Shown here: positions 49,268-58,661 of the stretch, piece after piece | Position numbering within the stretch: the stretch's first letter is position 1 | Layout of the letters: every line of letters starts with the position of its first letter | Source: Aquabacter cavernae | GTDB lineage: Bacteria > Pseudomonadota > Alphaproteobacteria > Rhizobiales > Xanthobacteraceae | Assembly (NCBI RefSeq): GCF_003993795.1 | Contig: NZ_RWKV01000001.1 | Span: forward strand, 292,599 to 356,598 | Length of the DNA: 64,000 nucleotides | Reading direction: 5' to 3' | Notes under the pieces: generated by a model | Seen by the model: only the letters and a program-made list of their open reading frames with translations | What the model was told of the DNA's origin: nothing | The model's database searches: none | Position numbers and translations under genes: made by a program

Positions 49268-49433
49268 AGCGGGGCGCACCATAGCGAAGCGGGGGGGAGG
49301 GCAGCAAGGGGATTGTCGTGCCCGCCCACACCCCGCAGGAAGGCGTGTGAAAAGGCGTCGCGGCGGCAGGGAATTTCGCGTGGGACCCGGGCAGGGGATT
49401 CAAATTACCCCGAGCGCGCTCTAAGCTTCGCTT

Positions 49434-51299
49434 ATGTCCGATCTTGTTTCGCGCACAAGCGCGCAGTTTCCGCATGTTCCCCGGTTTGAAGCCCATTTCC
49501 AGAGCTTCGAGGAGGCGGGCGACCGCGCGGCCGGCGCCGCACGGCTCGCGGCCTTGCGCGCGGCGCTCGCGGCGCGTGGGGTGCAGGGCTATGTGGTGCC
49601 GAGGGCGGATGCGCACCAGAATGAATATGTCCCCCCCTGCGAGGAGCGCCTCGCCTATCTGACCGGCTTCACCGGCTCGGCGGGGCTGTGCGTGGTGCTG
49701 GAGGCGGAGGCGGCGCTGTTCGTGGACGGGCGCTATACCCTCCAGGCGCCCGCCCAGGTGGATACCGACGCCTTCCGGGTGGTGCCGCTGGCCGAGACCA
49801 CGCCGGAAGCCTGGATCGAGACCCATCTGCCCAAGGGCGCGACGCTCGCCTTCGATCCCTGGCGCACCACCTTGGATGGCCGCCGCAAGCTGGCGGATGC
49901 GGTGGCGGCGGCAGGGGGCATCCTGGTGGCGCTGGAGGAGGATCCGCTCGCCGACCAGTGGACCGACCGGCCCGCGCCGCCTGCCGCGCCCATCCGCCTG
50001 CGCGATCTCGCGCTCGCGGGGGAGGCGGCGGCCGACAAGGTGGCCCGCGTCCAGGCGGCGCTGACGCAGGAGAAGCTGGACCTTCTTCTGATTTCGGACC
50101 CTCACGCGGTGGCGTGGCTGTTCAACATTCGTGGCATGGACGTGGCCCATACGCCCATTCCGCTGGCCTGGGCGCTGGTGGGCGCCGCGGGGCGGCCGGT
50201 CCTGTTCACCGTGCCGGGCCAGATCGACCCTGCCGTCGCGGCGGCGTTGAAGCCGGTGGCGGACCTCCTGCCTCGCGCGGCGCTGGAGGGCACCCTCGCC
50301 CAGCTTGCGGCGGGCGCCACGGTGCGGCTCGACCAGGCGACCGCGCCGGTCCAACTCGCCAGCGTGGTGGAGCGGGCGGGCGGCACAGTCTCCAAGGGGG
50401 CGGACCCCATCGCGCTGCTGAAGGCGGTGAAGAACGAGGCCGAGATTGCGGGCATGCGCGCCGCCCATCTCATCGACGGCGTGGCGCTGGCCCGCTTCCT
50501 CCATTGGTTCGACACGGTGGCGCCCGGCGGGCTCACGGAAATCGACATGGTGGAGGCGCTGGAGACCTTCCGCCGCGCGGCCGGGCGCCTCACGGACGTG
50601 TCCTTCCCCACCATTTCCGGGGCCGGTCCCAACGGGGCCATCGTCCATTACCGCGTCACCCGCGCCACCAACCGGGCGCTGGGCGCGGACGAACTGTTCC
50701 TGCTGGATTCCGGCGCCCAATATGACGAGGGCACCACGGACGTCACGCGCACGCTGGCGACCGGCACGCCCAGCGAAGCCATGCGCCACCATTACACTTT
50801 GGTGCTCAAGGGCCATCTGGCGGTGGGCCGCGCGGTGTTTCCCGAAGGCACGAGCGGGGCGCAGATCGACCCCTTCGCGCGCCAGTATCTGTGGGCCGAG
50901 GGGCTGGATTTCGACCATGGTACGGGCCATGGCGTCGGGGCGGGCCTGTCGGTGCATGAAGGCCCGGCGCGCATTTCCAAGCTCGGCCATGTGCCGCTCA
51001 AGGCGGGCATGATCCTGTCCAATGAGCCGGGCTTCTACCGCACGGGCGCCTACGGCATCCGCATCGAGACCCTGGTGCTGGTGGAGCCGCGCCATCCGGG
51101 CGGCGACCGGCCCTCGCTGGGCTTCGAGACGCTGACGCTTGCCCCCTATGAGCGCCGCCTCATCGAGACCGGCCTGCTGAGCGCGGCCGAGCGGGCGCAG
51201 ATCGATGCCTATCACCGCATCGTTCGCGACAAAGTGGGGCCGCTTCTCGACCCGGAAACGCGGGCGTGGCTGGACGCGGCCACCGCGCCGCTAACCTAA
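49434..51299 (+). CDS. pepP: Xaa-Pro aminopeptidase (aminopeptidase P, M24B)
   Basis: A 621-residue metallopeptidase that removes N-terminal residues before proline. Two creatinase-like N domains (ALAARGVQGYVVPRADAHQNEYVPPCEERLAYLTGFTGSAG from about 45) and a C-terminal pita-bread domain with the metal ligands in LLDSGAQYDEGTTDVTR (two Asp), GTGHGVGAGLSVHEGP (His), ILSNEPGFY (Glu) and FETLTLAPYE (Glu). The length of about 600 is that of the long bacterial/eukaryotic cytosolic form. Monocistronic; first ordinary chromosomal gene right of the tRNA. Confidence 0.93.
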   Translation: MSDLVSRTSAQFPHVPRFEAHFQSFEEAGDRAAGAARLAALRAALAARGVQGYVVPRADAHQNEYVPPCEERLAYLTGFTGSAGLCVVLEAEAALFVDGRYTLQAPAQVDTDAFRVVPLAETTPEAWIETHLPKGATLAFDPWRTTLDGRRKLADAVAAAGGILVALEEDPLADQWTDRPAPPAAPIRLRDLALAGEAAADKVARVQAALTQEKLDLLLISDPHAVAWLFNIRGMDVAHTPIPLAWALVGAAGRPVLFTVPGQIDPAVAAALKPVADLLPRAALEGTLAQLAAGATVRLDQATAPVQLASVVERAGGTVSKGADPIALLKAVKNEAEIAGMRAAHLIDGVALARFLHWFDTVAPGGLTEIDMVEALETFRRAAGRLTDVSFPTISGAGPNGAIVHYRVTRATNRALGADELFLLDSGAQYDEGTTDVTRTLATGTPSEAMRHHYTLVLKGHLAVGRAVFPEGTSGAQIDPFARQYLWAEGLDFDHGTGHGVGAGLSVHEGPARISKLGHVPLKAGMILSNEPGFYRTGAYGIRIETLVLVEPRHPGGDRPSLGFETLTLAPYERRLIETGLLSAAERAQIDAYHRIVRDKVGPLLDPETRAWLDAATAPLT

Positions 51300-51410
51300 G
51301 GTAACTGGATTCTTTTCCCCTTGCGGATGCTTGAATCCCTCCGCCGGGGCAGGAACCTTTGCCATGGATCAACGTTACCTTGACCGATGACACATCGGGA
51401 GGACTGATCC

Positions 51411-51566
51411 ATGCTGTCGACGATTCTCATTGTACTTCTGATCCTGCTTCTCGTGGGTGCGCTGCCCACCTGGGGATACAGCCGCAGCTGGGGCTATGGC
51501 CCGGGCGGGATCTTGGGCGTGCTGCTCATCGTGGTGCTGGTGCTGGCCCTCACCGGACGGGTCTGA
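51411..51566 (+). CDS. DUF3309 small membrane protein (51 aa)
   Basis: MLSTILIVLLILLLVGALPTW, then a YSRSWGYGPGG turn and a second membrane helix (ILGVLLIVVLVLALTG). This is the DUF3309 family, very common in alpha- and betaproteobacteria and often stress-related. GGGAGG lies 9 bases before ATG 51411. Function unknown. Confidence 0.88.
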   Translation: MLSTILIVLLILLLVGALPTWGYSRSWGYGPGGILGVLLIVVLVLALTGRV

Positions 51567-52028
51567 CGGCAGGCGCTCTTCGGGCCGATGGCCCGGAATG
51601 AGCGTCCCGCCCAAGAACCGCGTCATGGCCGGGCCTGTTCCGGCCAACCGTGGGGCGCGGGCTGGAGCCCTTCATGTTTTGATTGAACCGCCGGGCGGTC
51701 TTTCCCTCTCCCATCCGAAGTCGGATGTTTCCGACTTCGGCATGTTCGCCATCCGAGCGCGGCAACAGCCGCGTTCGGGCGGGAGAGGGTGCCGAGCGTT
51801 AGCGAGGCGGGTGAGGGGTTGGGCACCGCTTGGTGCCCGCATTCAGACGTTCGCGCAGGTGGCCCCCTCACCCCAACCCTCTCCCGCGAGGGGAGAGGGA
51901 GAAATGGCGCGCCCGCAACGGCTGACCTGCGCTTCCATCAAGCAATGAAACGCTCTAGCGGCGCACCGTGGATGCCCGGATCACGTCCGGGCATGACGGC
52001 TTGAAAGGCGCCCCCGTCCCCGCCTGCC
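51567..52028. repeat. Intergenic palindromic repeat region
   Basis: No gene. Hairpins seen: a perfect 11-bp stem at 51715-51725/51730-51740 (arm CCGAAGTCGGA, loop TGTT); CCCTCTCCC at 51704 paired with GGGAGAGGG at 51781; the tight CCCTCTCCC-GCGA-GGGGAGAGGG hairpin at 51877-51898; and GCCCGGA/TCCGGGC at 51974-51992. CCCTCACCC(C)AACCCTCTCCC units resemble the short dispersed intergenic repeats of Hyphomicrobiales genomes. They may also end transcription from the autotransporter gene. Confidence 0.6.
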
Positions 52029-54860
52029 TCAGAAGGCGACGCGCAGGGTGCCCTTCACGGTGGAGCTTTGCGTCTCCTCGGCCAGCACGCCGTCATAGGC
52101 GATCTTCGCCGAGAGGGTGTTGGAGATCGCATAGTCCAGGCTTGCCCCCAGCAGCAGCGCGTCGCGCGCCAGAGGCGTGCCGGTGACGAGGAACGGGTTG
52201 GAGCCCGCAATCTGCATCACCGCGCCCGTCTCCACGTCTCCCGCCGCATGCTGCCAGGCAAGGCTGAGGCGCGGGGTGAGGATGCCCGTTCCCACGGCGA
52301 GATCGGTGCTGAAGCGTGCGCCCAGGCTGATCAGCGTGGTGTCGAGGTCCGTGGCGCTGCCGCTCAGCGCCGCGATGCCGCCCGCCTCGCTGAAGGCATC
52401 ATAGGATTGGTGCACATAGGCAAGGCCCGCGAACGGCGTCACGCCGAACCCGCCGAAGGCCAGCCGGTAGGACACTTCCCCGAACACCTGGCCCACCGTG
52501 CCGTCATAATCGGCCGAGAGCGTCTGCAGCGTGCCGAGGCTGACATTGCGCTGGCTGGTGAGGCTGTTCCAGCCATAGGCGGCGCCCGCCTTCAGGTCGA
52601 ACGCACCCACGTCATAGGCGCCGTAAAGGGCGATCTCCCGGTGGCTGTTGTCCACGCTGGAGGCGAGGGCATCGAGATCGCCGGAGGACTGGCCCACACC
52701 GCCCGCAAGGCCGAGCCGCAGGCCCGGCATCACCGCCACGTCCGCGCCCGCCACGAAGCCGCTCTGCGTCCAGTCGAAGGGGAGCGCGCCGGTGGGGCCG
52801 CTGCCGGAGGCATCGCCCCAGCCGCCATAGCCGGTGGCCCAGATGGTGACGTTGGAGCCCGGCGCCAGGGCGGCCGCGCCGCCGCCGGGCGCGGTGGTGC
52901 CGTCCAGCCGCCCCAGAATGGCGCTGCGCACCTGCCGGGCATCGTCGAACACCATGGCGGAGGCGGAGGCATAGACCTCGCCGCTCATCTGGGCGAGCGT
53001 TCCGGGCAGGCTGGCGGCGGGCAAGGCATAGAGCGCGGAGAACAGGGCGCCCTGGAGGCCGGTGAGGGGCGTTCCCGCCACCGGGCGCGCGCTGTCCAGC
53101 GCACCGCCCAGGGCATTGGCGTTGGCGCTCACGAGCAGGCCGTTGGCGGCCAGATTGCCATAGGCGGCGGGCGTCACGAGAAGGGTGACGCTCTGGCTGT
53201 CATAGAGCGCGTCGAACCGGGTGCCGGCGGCGAGCCCCACGGGCTGGGTGAGGCTGGAGAAGCCGCCCATAAGGCCGCCCGAAGCGGTCAGCACCTGGAT
53301 CTGCGTGCCCAGGCCCGGCGTGTAGGTGTTGGTGGCGCTGCCCGTGATGCCGCGCAGCGTGGGCGCCAGCGTGCCCGCCAGCGTGGCGGTGTTGGTCACC
53401 AGCAGCACCGAATGGTTGCCGGCGCCATTGCCCGTGCCGGGGCCGTCAATGTCCGGCGCGAAGACGGCGGTGGAGGTCATGACCACGGGGCCGGTGACGG
53501 TGAGGGTGCCCGGCGAGTTGCCGGGCGCGATCCGCCCGGCCGAGACCAGAGCGGCGTCCACCACGCCGGTGCCCCGCAGGGTGCCGTCCGGGCCCACCAG
53601 CACGTCCGAGGCCACAGAGCCGTTCACGGAGAGCGTGCCGCCCAGCACGGCGGTGCCGCCGGCATAGTTGTTGTCACCCGTCAGGGTCAGCGTGCCGTCG
53701 CCGGTTTTCACCAGCCCGCCCGCGCCGGAAATGTCGTTGGAGAAGGTGGAGCTGTAGCCCTGCGTGTCCACCGTGACGGTGCCGGTGAAGGCGCCGTAGC
53801 CGAGCACGGCCTTGCCCGCATTCACGAGGCCCCAGCCATAGACATCATCCACGCCGGGGTCGCCAAGGTCGGTGGCGGTGGTCAACAGCGTCGCCTGGAT
53901 GTCGGCGGCGGTGAACCAGGGGAAGGCTTCCTTCACCAGAGCGGCGACGCCCGTCACCACGGGGGCCGCCTGGGAGGTGCCGTCGCGGGTGCCGTAGCCC
54001 GTGGGGGTGGGGGGCTTGATGGGCTCGGTGGAATAGATCTGGTTGCCCGGCGCCGCGAGGCACCAGTCCTTGGTGACGCCGCAATGGTTGCTGAAGTCGG
54101 TGATGACGTTGTTGGCGTCCACCGCCACCACCGCCAGCCAGGTGTTCCGCAGCTCGGGCATGAGATAGGGCAGGCCCGCCAGCAGGTCCGCGCTCGGCTG
54201 GGTGTCATTCCCTGCGGCGCTCACCATGAGCACCCCGCCCTGCGACAAGGCCAGGGAGCGTTGCATGAGGAGGGGAAACCGCGCCTCCAGGTCAGCTCGG
54301 GTATAGGCGGTCACGTCGCAAGCCGGCCCTTCCTCGGTGACGATGCAGTCCCCGGCCCGATAGCTGGCATTCATGACCGTGACGGCCTGCTCCACCATGT
54401 AGGGGAAGGGCTGGCTGGCGGCATCGTCGTTATGCTCCATCAGGTTGCCGACCCGGGCGGGAAGGATCAGGGCCTGATAGGCGACACCCTGCATCTCCAC
54501 ATCGTTGCGGGCGGCGCCCATGATGCCGGTCACATGGGTGCCATGGCCGATGGGGTCCACGTCCATTCCGGGAAGGAGCGGGGTGTCGGTCTGGAAGTCG
54601 TAACCCGGCAGGACCCGGCCGGCGAATTCGGGATGGGTGGTCCAGAGGCCGGAATCGGCAATGCCCACCTTCACGCCCGCACCGCTGAAGCCCAGCGCAT
54701 AGGCCCCGGCCGCATTCACCTGGGCGAGGGTGCCGGAGCGGAAATATTCGGGCGTCTCCCAGGGGGAGGGGCTCTGCGCGGCGGCGGGTGTGCCGGCGGC
54801 GAGAAGGATCACCGGGGTGAAGGCCGCAAGGGCCAGAGCCGCAGCAGGTTTTGAGCGCAT
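52029..54860 (-). CDS. Subtilisin-family autotransporter serine protease
   Basis: A 943-residue type V secreted protease. Signal peptide (about 1-28, ending GTPAAAQS). S8 peptidase domain with triad Asp69 (VGIADSGLW), His106 (GHGTHVTG) and Ser296 (GTSQAAPVV). A passenger-associated repeat (GGAGGLVKTGDGTLTLTGDNNYAGG, about 380-400) leads into a beta-helix-like stalk. The last 280 residues or so form the beta-barrel translocator, ending in Phe (TLRVAF). It probably displays or releases the protease at the cell surface. Monocistronic. Confidence 0.92.
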   Translation of the reverse strand: MRSKPAAALALAAFTPVILLAAGTPAAAQSPSPWETPEYFRSGTLAQVNAAGAYALGFSGAGVKVGIADSGLWTTHPEFAGRVLPGYDFQTDTPLLPGMDVDPIGHGTHVTGIMGAARNDVEMQGVAYQALILPARVGNLMEHNDDAASQPFPYMVEQAVTVMNASYRAGDCIVTEEGPACDVTAYTRADLEARFPLLMQRSLALSQGGVLMVSAAGNDTQPSADLLAGLPYLMPELRNTWLAVVAVDANNVITDFSNHCGVTKDWCLAAPGNQIYSTEPIKPPTPTGYGTRDGTSQAAPVVTGVAALVKEAFPWFTAADIQATLLTTATDLGDPGVDDVYGWGLVNAGKAVLGYGAFTGTVTVDTQGYSSTFSNDISGAGGLVKTGDGTLTLTGDNNYAGGTAVLGGTLSVNGSVASDVLVGPDGTLRGTGVVDAALVSAGRIAPGNSPGTLTVTGPVVMTSTAVFAPDIDGPGTGNGAGNHSVLLVTNTATLAGTLAPTLRGITGSATNTYTPGLGTQIQVLTASGGLMGGFSSLTQPVGLAAGTRFDALYDSQSVTLLVTPAAYGNLAANGLLVSANANALGGALDSARPVAGTPLTGLQGALFSALYALPAASLPGTLAQMSGEVYASASAMVFDDARQVRSAILGRLDGTTAPGGGAAALAPGSNVTIWATGYGGWGDASGSGPTGALPFDWTQSGFVAGADVAVMPGLRLGLAGGVGQSSGDLDALASSVDNSHREIALYGAYDVGAFDLKAGAAYGWNSLTSQRNVSLGTLQTLSADYDGTVGQVFGEVSYRLAFGGFGVTPFAGLAYVHQSYDAFSEAGGIAALSGSATDLDTTLISLGARFSTDLAVGTGILTPRLSLAWQHAAGDVETGAVMQIAGSNPFLVTGTPLARDALLLGASLDYAISNTLSAKIAYDGVLAEETQSSTVKGTLRVAF

Positions 54861-55069
54861 CGCCGGAGAATTCCGTTACCGGGCCGCAGACCTGTCAGCC
54901 GGATCGTCCGGCATCGTGCCCGCGACTGCAATTAAAGGGAATGAACGAACCAACCTAACCGGGAAACGACTAAGACGAACCTTGAATGTTTGCAACTTTG
55001 ATGTTCTGCCGGGCGGATGTATTTCAATCGGCGCGGAAGGATATAAAAGAGTTCGTAAGATATGAAAGA

Positions 55070-55095
55070 AAAGGGCGGCCTTTCGACCGCCCTTT
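55070..55095 (-). terminator. Rho-independent terminator of the aminotransferase gene
   Basis: Stem AAAGGGCGG / CCGCCCTTT with an 8-base loop; on the minus strand it is followed by TTTTCTTTC. It lies 27 bases after the aminotransferase stop. Confidence 0.85.
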
Positions 55096-55121
55096 GTCGT
55101 ATTGAAGCATGCTTGGCACCA

Positions 55122-56474
55122 TCACGCGGTGGCGATGATGACCTTGCCCACCTTCTCCACCAGCTCGCCCACCTGCTCTTCGGAGATGATGAGGGGCGGG
55201 GTGATGGCGATGGTGTCGCCGGTGGTGCGGATCATGACGCCCTGGTCGTGGAAGGCGGTCTCCAGGGCCTTGTAGCCGCGCAGGCCCGGCTTGCCGTCCG
55301 TGGCGGTGAGGTCGATGCCCGCCGTGAGGCCCACGGTGCGGATATCCAGCACGCCCGGCTTGTCGCGCAGCGACATGACCGCGTCCGCCCACAGGGGCTC
55401 CAGGGCCTTGGTGCGGGCGAACAGGTCTTCCTGGGCATAGACGTCCAGGGTGGCGAGGCCGGCCGCGCAGGCGAGCGGATGGGCCGAATAGGTATAGCCG
55501 TGGAACAGTTCGATGACGTGCTCCGGGCCCTTCATGAAGGCATCATGGATGCCCGCGCGCGCCACCACGCCGCCCATGGGCACCGCGCCGGAGGTGACGC
55601 CCTTGGCGAAGGTCATGAGATCCGGCACCACGCCGTAGCGCTCGGCGGCGAAGGCATGGCCGAGGCGCCCGAAGCCGGTGATGACCTCGTCGAAGATCAG
55701 CAGGATGCCGTATTTGTCGCAGATGTCGCGCAGGCGCTTGAGATAGCCCTTGGGCGAGGGGATGACGCCCGTGGAGCCGGCCATGGGCTCGACGATGACG
55801 GCGGCGATGGTGGAGGGGTCGTGCAGGCCGACGAGGCGCTCCAGCTCGTCCGCGAAGTGCGCGCCATAGTCCGGCTCGCCCTTGGTGAAGGCCTGGTGGG
55901 CGCGGTCATAGGTGGTGGGCAGGTGATCGACGCCCGTGAGCATGGTGCCGAAAGCCCGGCGGTTCGGCACGATGCCGCCCACGCTGATGCCGCCGAAGCC
56001 CACGCCGTGATAGCCGCGCTCGCGGCCGATGAGGCGGGTGCGCGTGCCCTGGCCGATGGAGGTCTGGTAGGCCAGCGCGATCTTCAGCGCCGTGTCCACC
56101 GCCTCGGAGCCCGAATTGCAGAAGAACACATGGTCGAGATCGCCCGGCGCCAGAGCGGCGATGCGGCTCGCCAAAGTGAAGGCGGCGGGGTGGCCGTATT
56201 GGAAGGTGGGGGCGAAGTCGAGTTCGGTCGCCGCGGTGCGGATGGCCTCGACGATGGAGGGCCGGTTATGGCCCGCATTGGTGCACCACAGGCCGGCGGT
56301 CCCGTCCAGGATGGGGCGACCCTCGGGGGTGTAATAGTGCATATCCTTCGCGCGCGAGACGAGGCGCGGGCGCTTCTTGAAGGCGCGGTTCGCGGTGAAC
56401 GGCATCCAGAAGGCCTCGAGGTCGTTCGGGACCATCTCACCGGCCGTCCGGTTCATCACCTCATCCAAAGACAT
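55122..56474 (-). CDS. Class III aminotransferase, omega-amino-acid:pyruvate type
   Basis: A 450-residue PLP enzyme. PLP lysine Lys291 (TFAKGVTSG), Asp262 in IFDEVITGFGR, cofactor phosphate loop NSGSEAVDTAL, and ERGYHGVGFGG. The N-terminus (LEAFWMPFTANRAFKKRPRLVSRAKDMHYYTPEGRPILDGTAGLWC) is typical of beta-alanine/omega-amino-acid:pyruvate transaminases. It would move the amino group from beta-alanine or similar to pyruvate. ATG 56474 has GAGGAG upstream. Ends in the terminator at 55070-55095. Confidence 0.9.
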   Translation of the reverse strand: MSLDEVMNRTAGEMVPNDLEAFWMPFTANRAFKKRPRLVSRAKDMHYYTPEGRPILDGTAGLWCTNAGHNRPSIVEAIRTAATELDFAPTFQYGHPAAFTLASRIAALAPGDLDHVFFCNSGSEAVDTALKIALAYQTSIGQGTRTRLIGRERGYHGVGFGGISVGGIVPNRRAFGTMLTGVDHLPTTYDRAHQAFTKGEPDYGAHFADELERLVGLHDPSTIAAVIVEPMAGSTGVIPSPKGYLKRLRDICDKYGILLIFDEVITGFGRLGHAFAAERYGVVPDLMTFAKGVTSGAVPMGGVVARAGIHDAFMKGPEHVIELFHGYTYSAHPLACAAGLATLDVYAQEDLFARTKALEPLWADAVMSLRDKPGVLDIRTVGLTAGIDLTATDGKPGLRGYKALETAFHDQGVMIRTTGDTIAITPPLIISEEQVGELVEKVGKVIIATA

Positions 56475-56689
56475 CGTCTTTCTCCTCAACGCCCCTTTTG
56501 GGGCGGGCGCGCGCGGCCTCATGTTCGCCGCACTGTTCGCACGCTATCAGCCGCCGCAGCGGGAGAAAACCGCCGCGCGCGCAGCGCCCCCTTGCGCGGA
56601 GGGGCGGGCTGGATCAAAACAGCATGACTTAACGTCATGTAGCCGCCGGTCGCCCGGCGGACGAGGACCCAAGGAACCGGCGAACTGGC

Positions 56690-58546
56690 GTGACCCTGAC
56701 CGATCTCGAACCCGATGCCGCAAAGGGCGGGCCCTCCGCCCCCTCGCAACGCCCCGCCGTCGACGCGCCGGGAGAGGATGAGGTGCGCGCCGCGCTGGCG
56801 CGCGTGCTGGCCGGTGACGAGTTCGCCTCCTCGCCCCGCCTCGCCGATTTCCTGCGCTTCATCGTGGGCGCCACGCTGGCGGGCCGCGCGGAGAGCATCA
56901 AGGGCTACACCATCGCCGTGGAGGCCCTGGGCCGCCCCACCAGCTTCGATCCCCAGAGCGACCCCATCGTGCGGGTGGAGGCGACGCGGCTGCGCCGGGC
57001 GCTGGAGCGCTATTATGCCTCGGCGGGTCCCGACGAGCCGCTGGAGATCTGCGTGCCCAAGGGCGGCTACGTGCCCGCCTTCCGGCGCCGCGCGGGCGAG
57101 GTTGAGCCCGCCCCCCTTCCGCCGCCGCTCCCCGTCGCGCCCGCGCCGCCCGCCGCGCCGGGCCGCTCGCGCCGTCCCTGGCTGGTGGCCGCCGCCATCG
57201 TGGTCTCGGCGGGCGTGGCGTTTGCCGCCGCCGGGCTGCAGATCGGCCTGGAGCACGGGGCCAAGTCGCTGGTCCTCACCGTGGGCGGGCATCCCACCAC
57301 GGCGGCTGATCTTGCCGACCGCATCGGCCTGCCGGTGCTGGAGGTGGAGCGCTTCGAGACCGCCGGAACCCCCGCCCCTAGCCTGGACGAGATGCATACG
57401 CTGGAGGTGCGCCTGCGCGATGCGCTGGCGCGGTTCGATTTCGTGGACGTGATGGCGGCGGGCGGCGGCAGCGCGCGTGAATGCAGCGGATCCCCGCCCC
57501 GGCCGGTCTTCACCCTGGGCGGCCTCGCCGAAGGGCGCCCGGACGGCGGCTATGCGCTGCTGGTGCGCCTGTCGGACCGGTGTGGCGGCACCATCGTCTG
57601 GTCGAAGGAACTGGAAGGCACCGCGCCCACCGAGGGCCGTGCCGCCGGAGAGATGCGCATCGTGCAGGACGTGGCGGCCTCCCTGGTGGAGACCCATGGG
57701 GCGCTCCAGGCCCGCGCCCGCGCCCAGGCCCGCCTGGAGGCGCCGGAGTCGGGCTTCGGCTGCCTCTCCCGCGCGCTGGCCTCGCCCAATGGCGTGATGA
57801 CGGACCCGTCCGAGGCGCGCGCCTGCATCGAACGTCTGGCGGCCCGCGACAGCAGCTATGGGGTGTTCCATTCCGTGAAGGCGGCCCAGATGCTGGAGGC
57901 CATGCGCGTGCAGGCCAAAGCCGGCTCGGCGCCCGGCCCCGCCGAGGTCGCGCAGGCTCGTGCGGAGCTGCTGCGCGAGGCGCGGCTCGGCGTCGATCTC
58001 GCCCCCACCAGCGCCTATGCGGCCAAGGTGCTGGCGGATGTGGATTTCCACCTGGGCGACCGGGAAGGCGCGCTGCTGGCGGCCGACCGGGCCGTGTCCC
58101 TCAACCCGCTGGACCATCATGTGGCCGCCGCCGCCGGTGCGGTGATGGTGGGCCTCGGCCGGGTGGAGCAGGGCGAGGCCCTGCTGCTGCGGGCGCGCCA
58201 GAACGGCGCGCAGCTCAGCGAGGAGCACACCATCTATCTCGCCATCGCGGCCTTCCTGCGCAACGATTCCGCCGCCGCGCGCAATGCCCTTCCGGGCCTG
58301 GAGGGGCATGACGACCCCGCCGCCGCCATTGCCCGCGCCTTGGCCCTGCATACGCTCGGGCGGCTGGAGGATGAGCGGCGCGTGGTGTCCGGCCTGCTGC
58401 GCGCGACGGCCGGCGGCTTCGAGACCGTCCAGGCCATCGTCCGGCGCCTGCTGCCCTCGGGCGAAGAGGCCGTGCGGGTGATCGGCGAGCTGGAATCCGC
58501 CGCTTTGCGGGCGCCGCCTCTGGCCGAGGGGCCCTCCAAGGGCTGA
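56690..58546 (+). CDS. Winged-helix/TPR membrane protein (adenylate-cyclase-like regulatory type)
   Basis: A 618-residue protein. The N-terminal cytosolic part (VRAALARVLAGDEFASSPRLADFLRFIVGATLAGRAESIKGYTIAVEALGRPTSFDPQSDPIVRVEATRLRRALERYYA) is the DNA-binding-like winged-helix domain common before TPR regions in alphaproteobacteria. One membrane segment (WLVAAAIVVSAGVAFAAAGLQIG, about 162-184) is followed by a periplasmic TolB-like/TPR part. Often annotated as adenylate cyclase-like or transcriptional regulator, without a cyclase domain here. GTG 56690. Confidence 0.7.
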   Translation: MTLTDLEPDAAKGGPSAPSQRPAVDAPGEDEVRAALARVLAGDEFASSPRLADFLRFIVGATLAGRAESIKGYTIAVEALGRPTSFDPQSDPIVRVEATRLRRALERYYASAGPDEPLEICVPKGGYVPAFRRRAGEVEPAPLPPPLPVAPAPPAAPGRSRRPWLVAAAIVVSAGVAFAAAGLQIGLEHGAKSLVLTVGGHPTTAADLADRIGLPVLEVERFETAGTPAPSLDEMHTLEVRLRDALARFDFVDVMAAGGGSARECSGSPPRPVFTLGGLAEGRPDGGYALLVRLSDRCGGTIVWSKELEGTAPTEGRAAGEMRIVQDVAASLVETHGALQARARAQARLEAPESGFGCLSRALASPNGVMTDPSEARACIERLAARDSSYGVFHSVKAAQMLEAMRVQAKAGSAPGPAEVAQARAELLREARLGVDLAPTSAYAAKVLADVDFHLGDREGALLAADRAVSLNPLDHHVAAAAGAVMVGLGRVEQGEALLLRARQNGAQLSEEHTIYLAIAAFLRNDSAAARNALPGLEGHDDPAAAIARALALHTLGRLEDERRVVSGLLRATAGGFETVQAIVRRLLPSGEEAVRVIGELESAALRAPPLAEGPSKG

Positions 58547-58661
58547 GCCGGGCGGACGCGGGGGTCATGGCGGGGGGGCCCGCCATGGGGATCTCCGGCA
58601 CCCCCGGCGCCATCAGCCCTGCCCCCGGATCAGGCGAGACCCGTCCCGAGGGACGGCAGCG

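Noticed and set aside
49152-51215. 687-residue minus-strand frame opposite aminopeptidase P
   Set aside because: His/Arg/Gly-rich shadow frame; the plus strand encodes a full metallopeptidase with all metal ligands.
52068-54854. 928-residue plus-strand frame opposite the autotransporter
   Set aside because: Shadow frame rich in Arg, His and Gly. The minus strand has signal peptide, catalytic triad and barrel.
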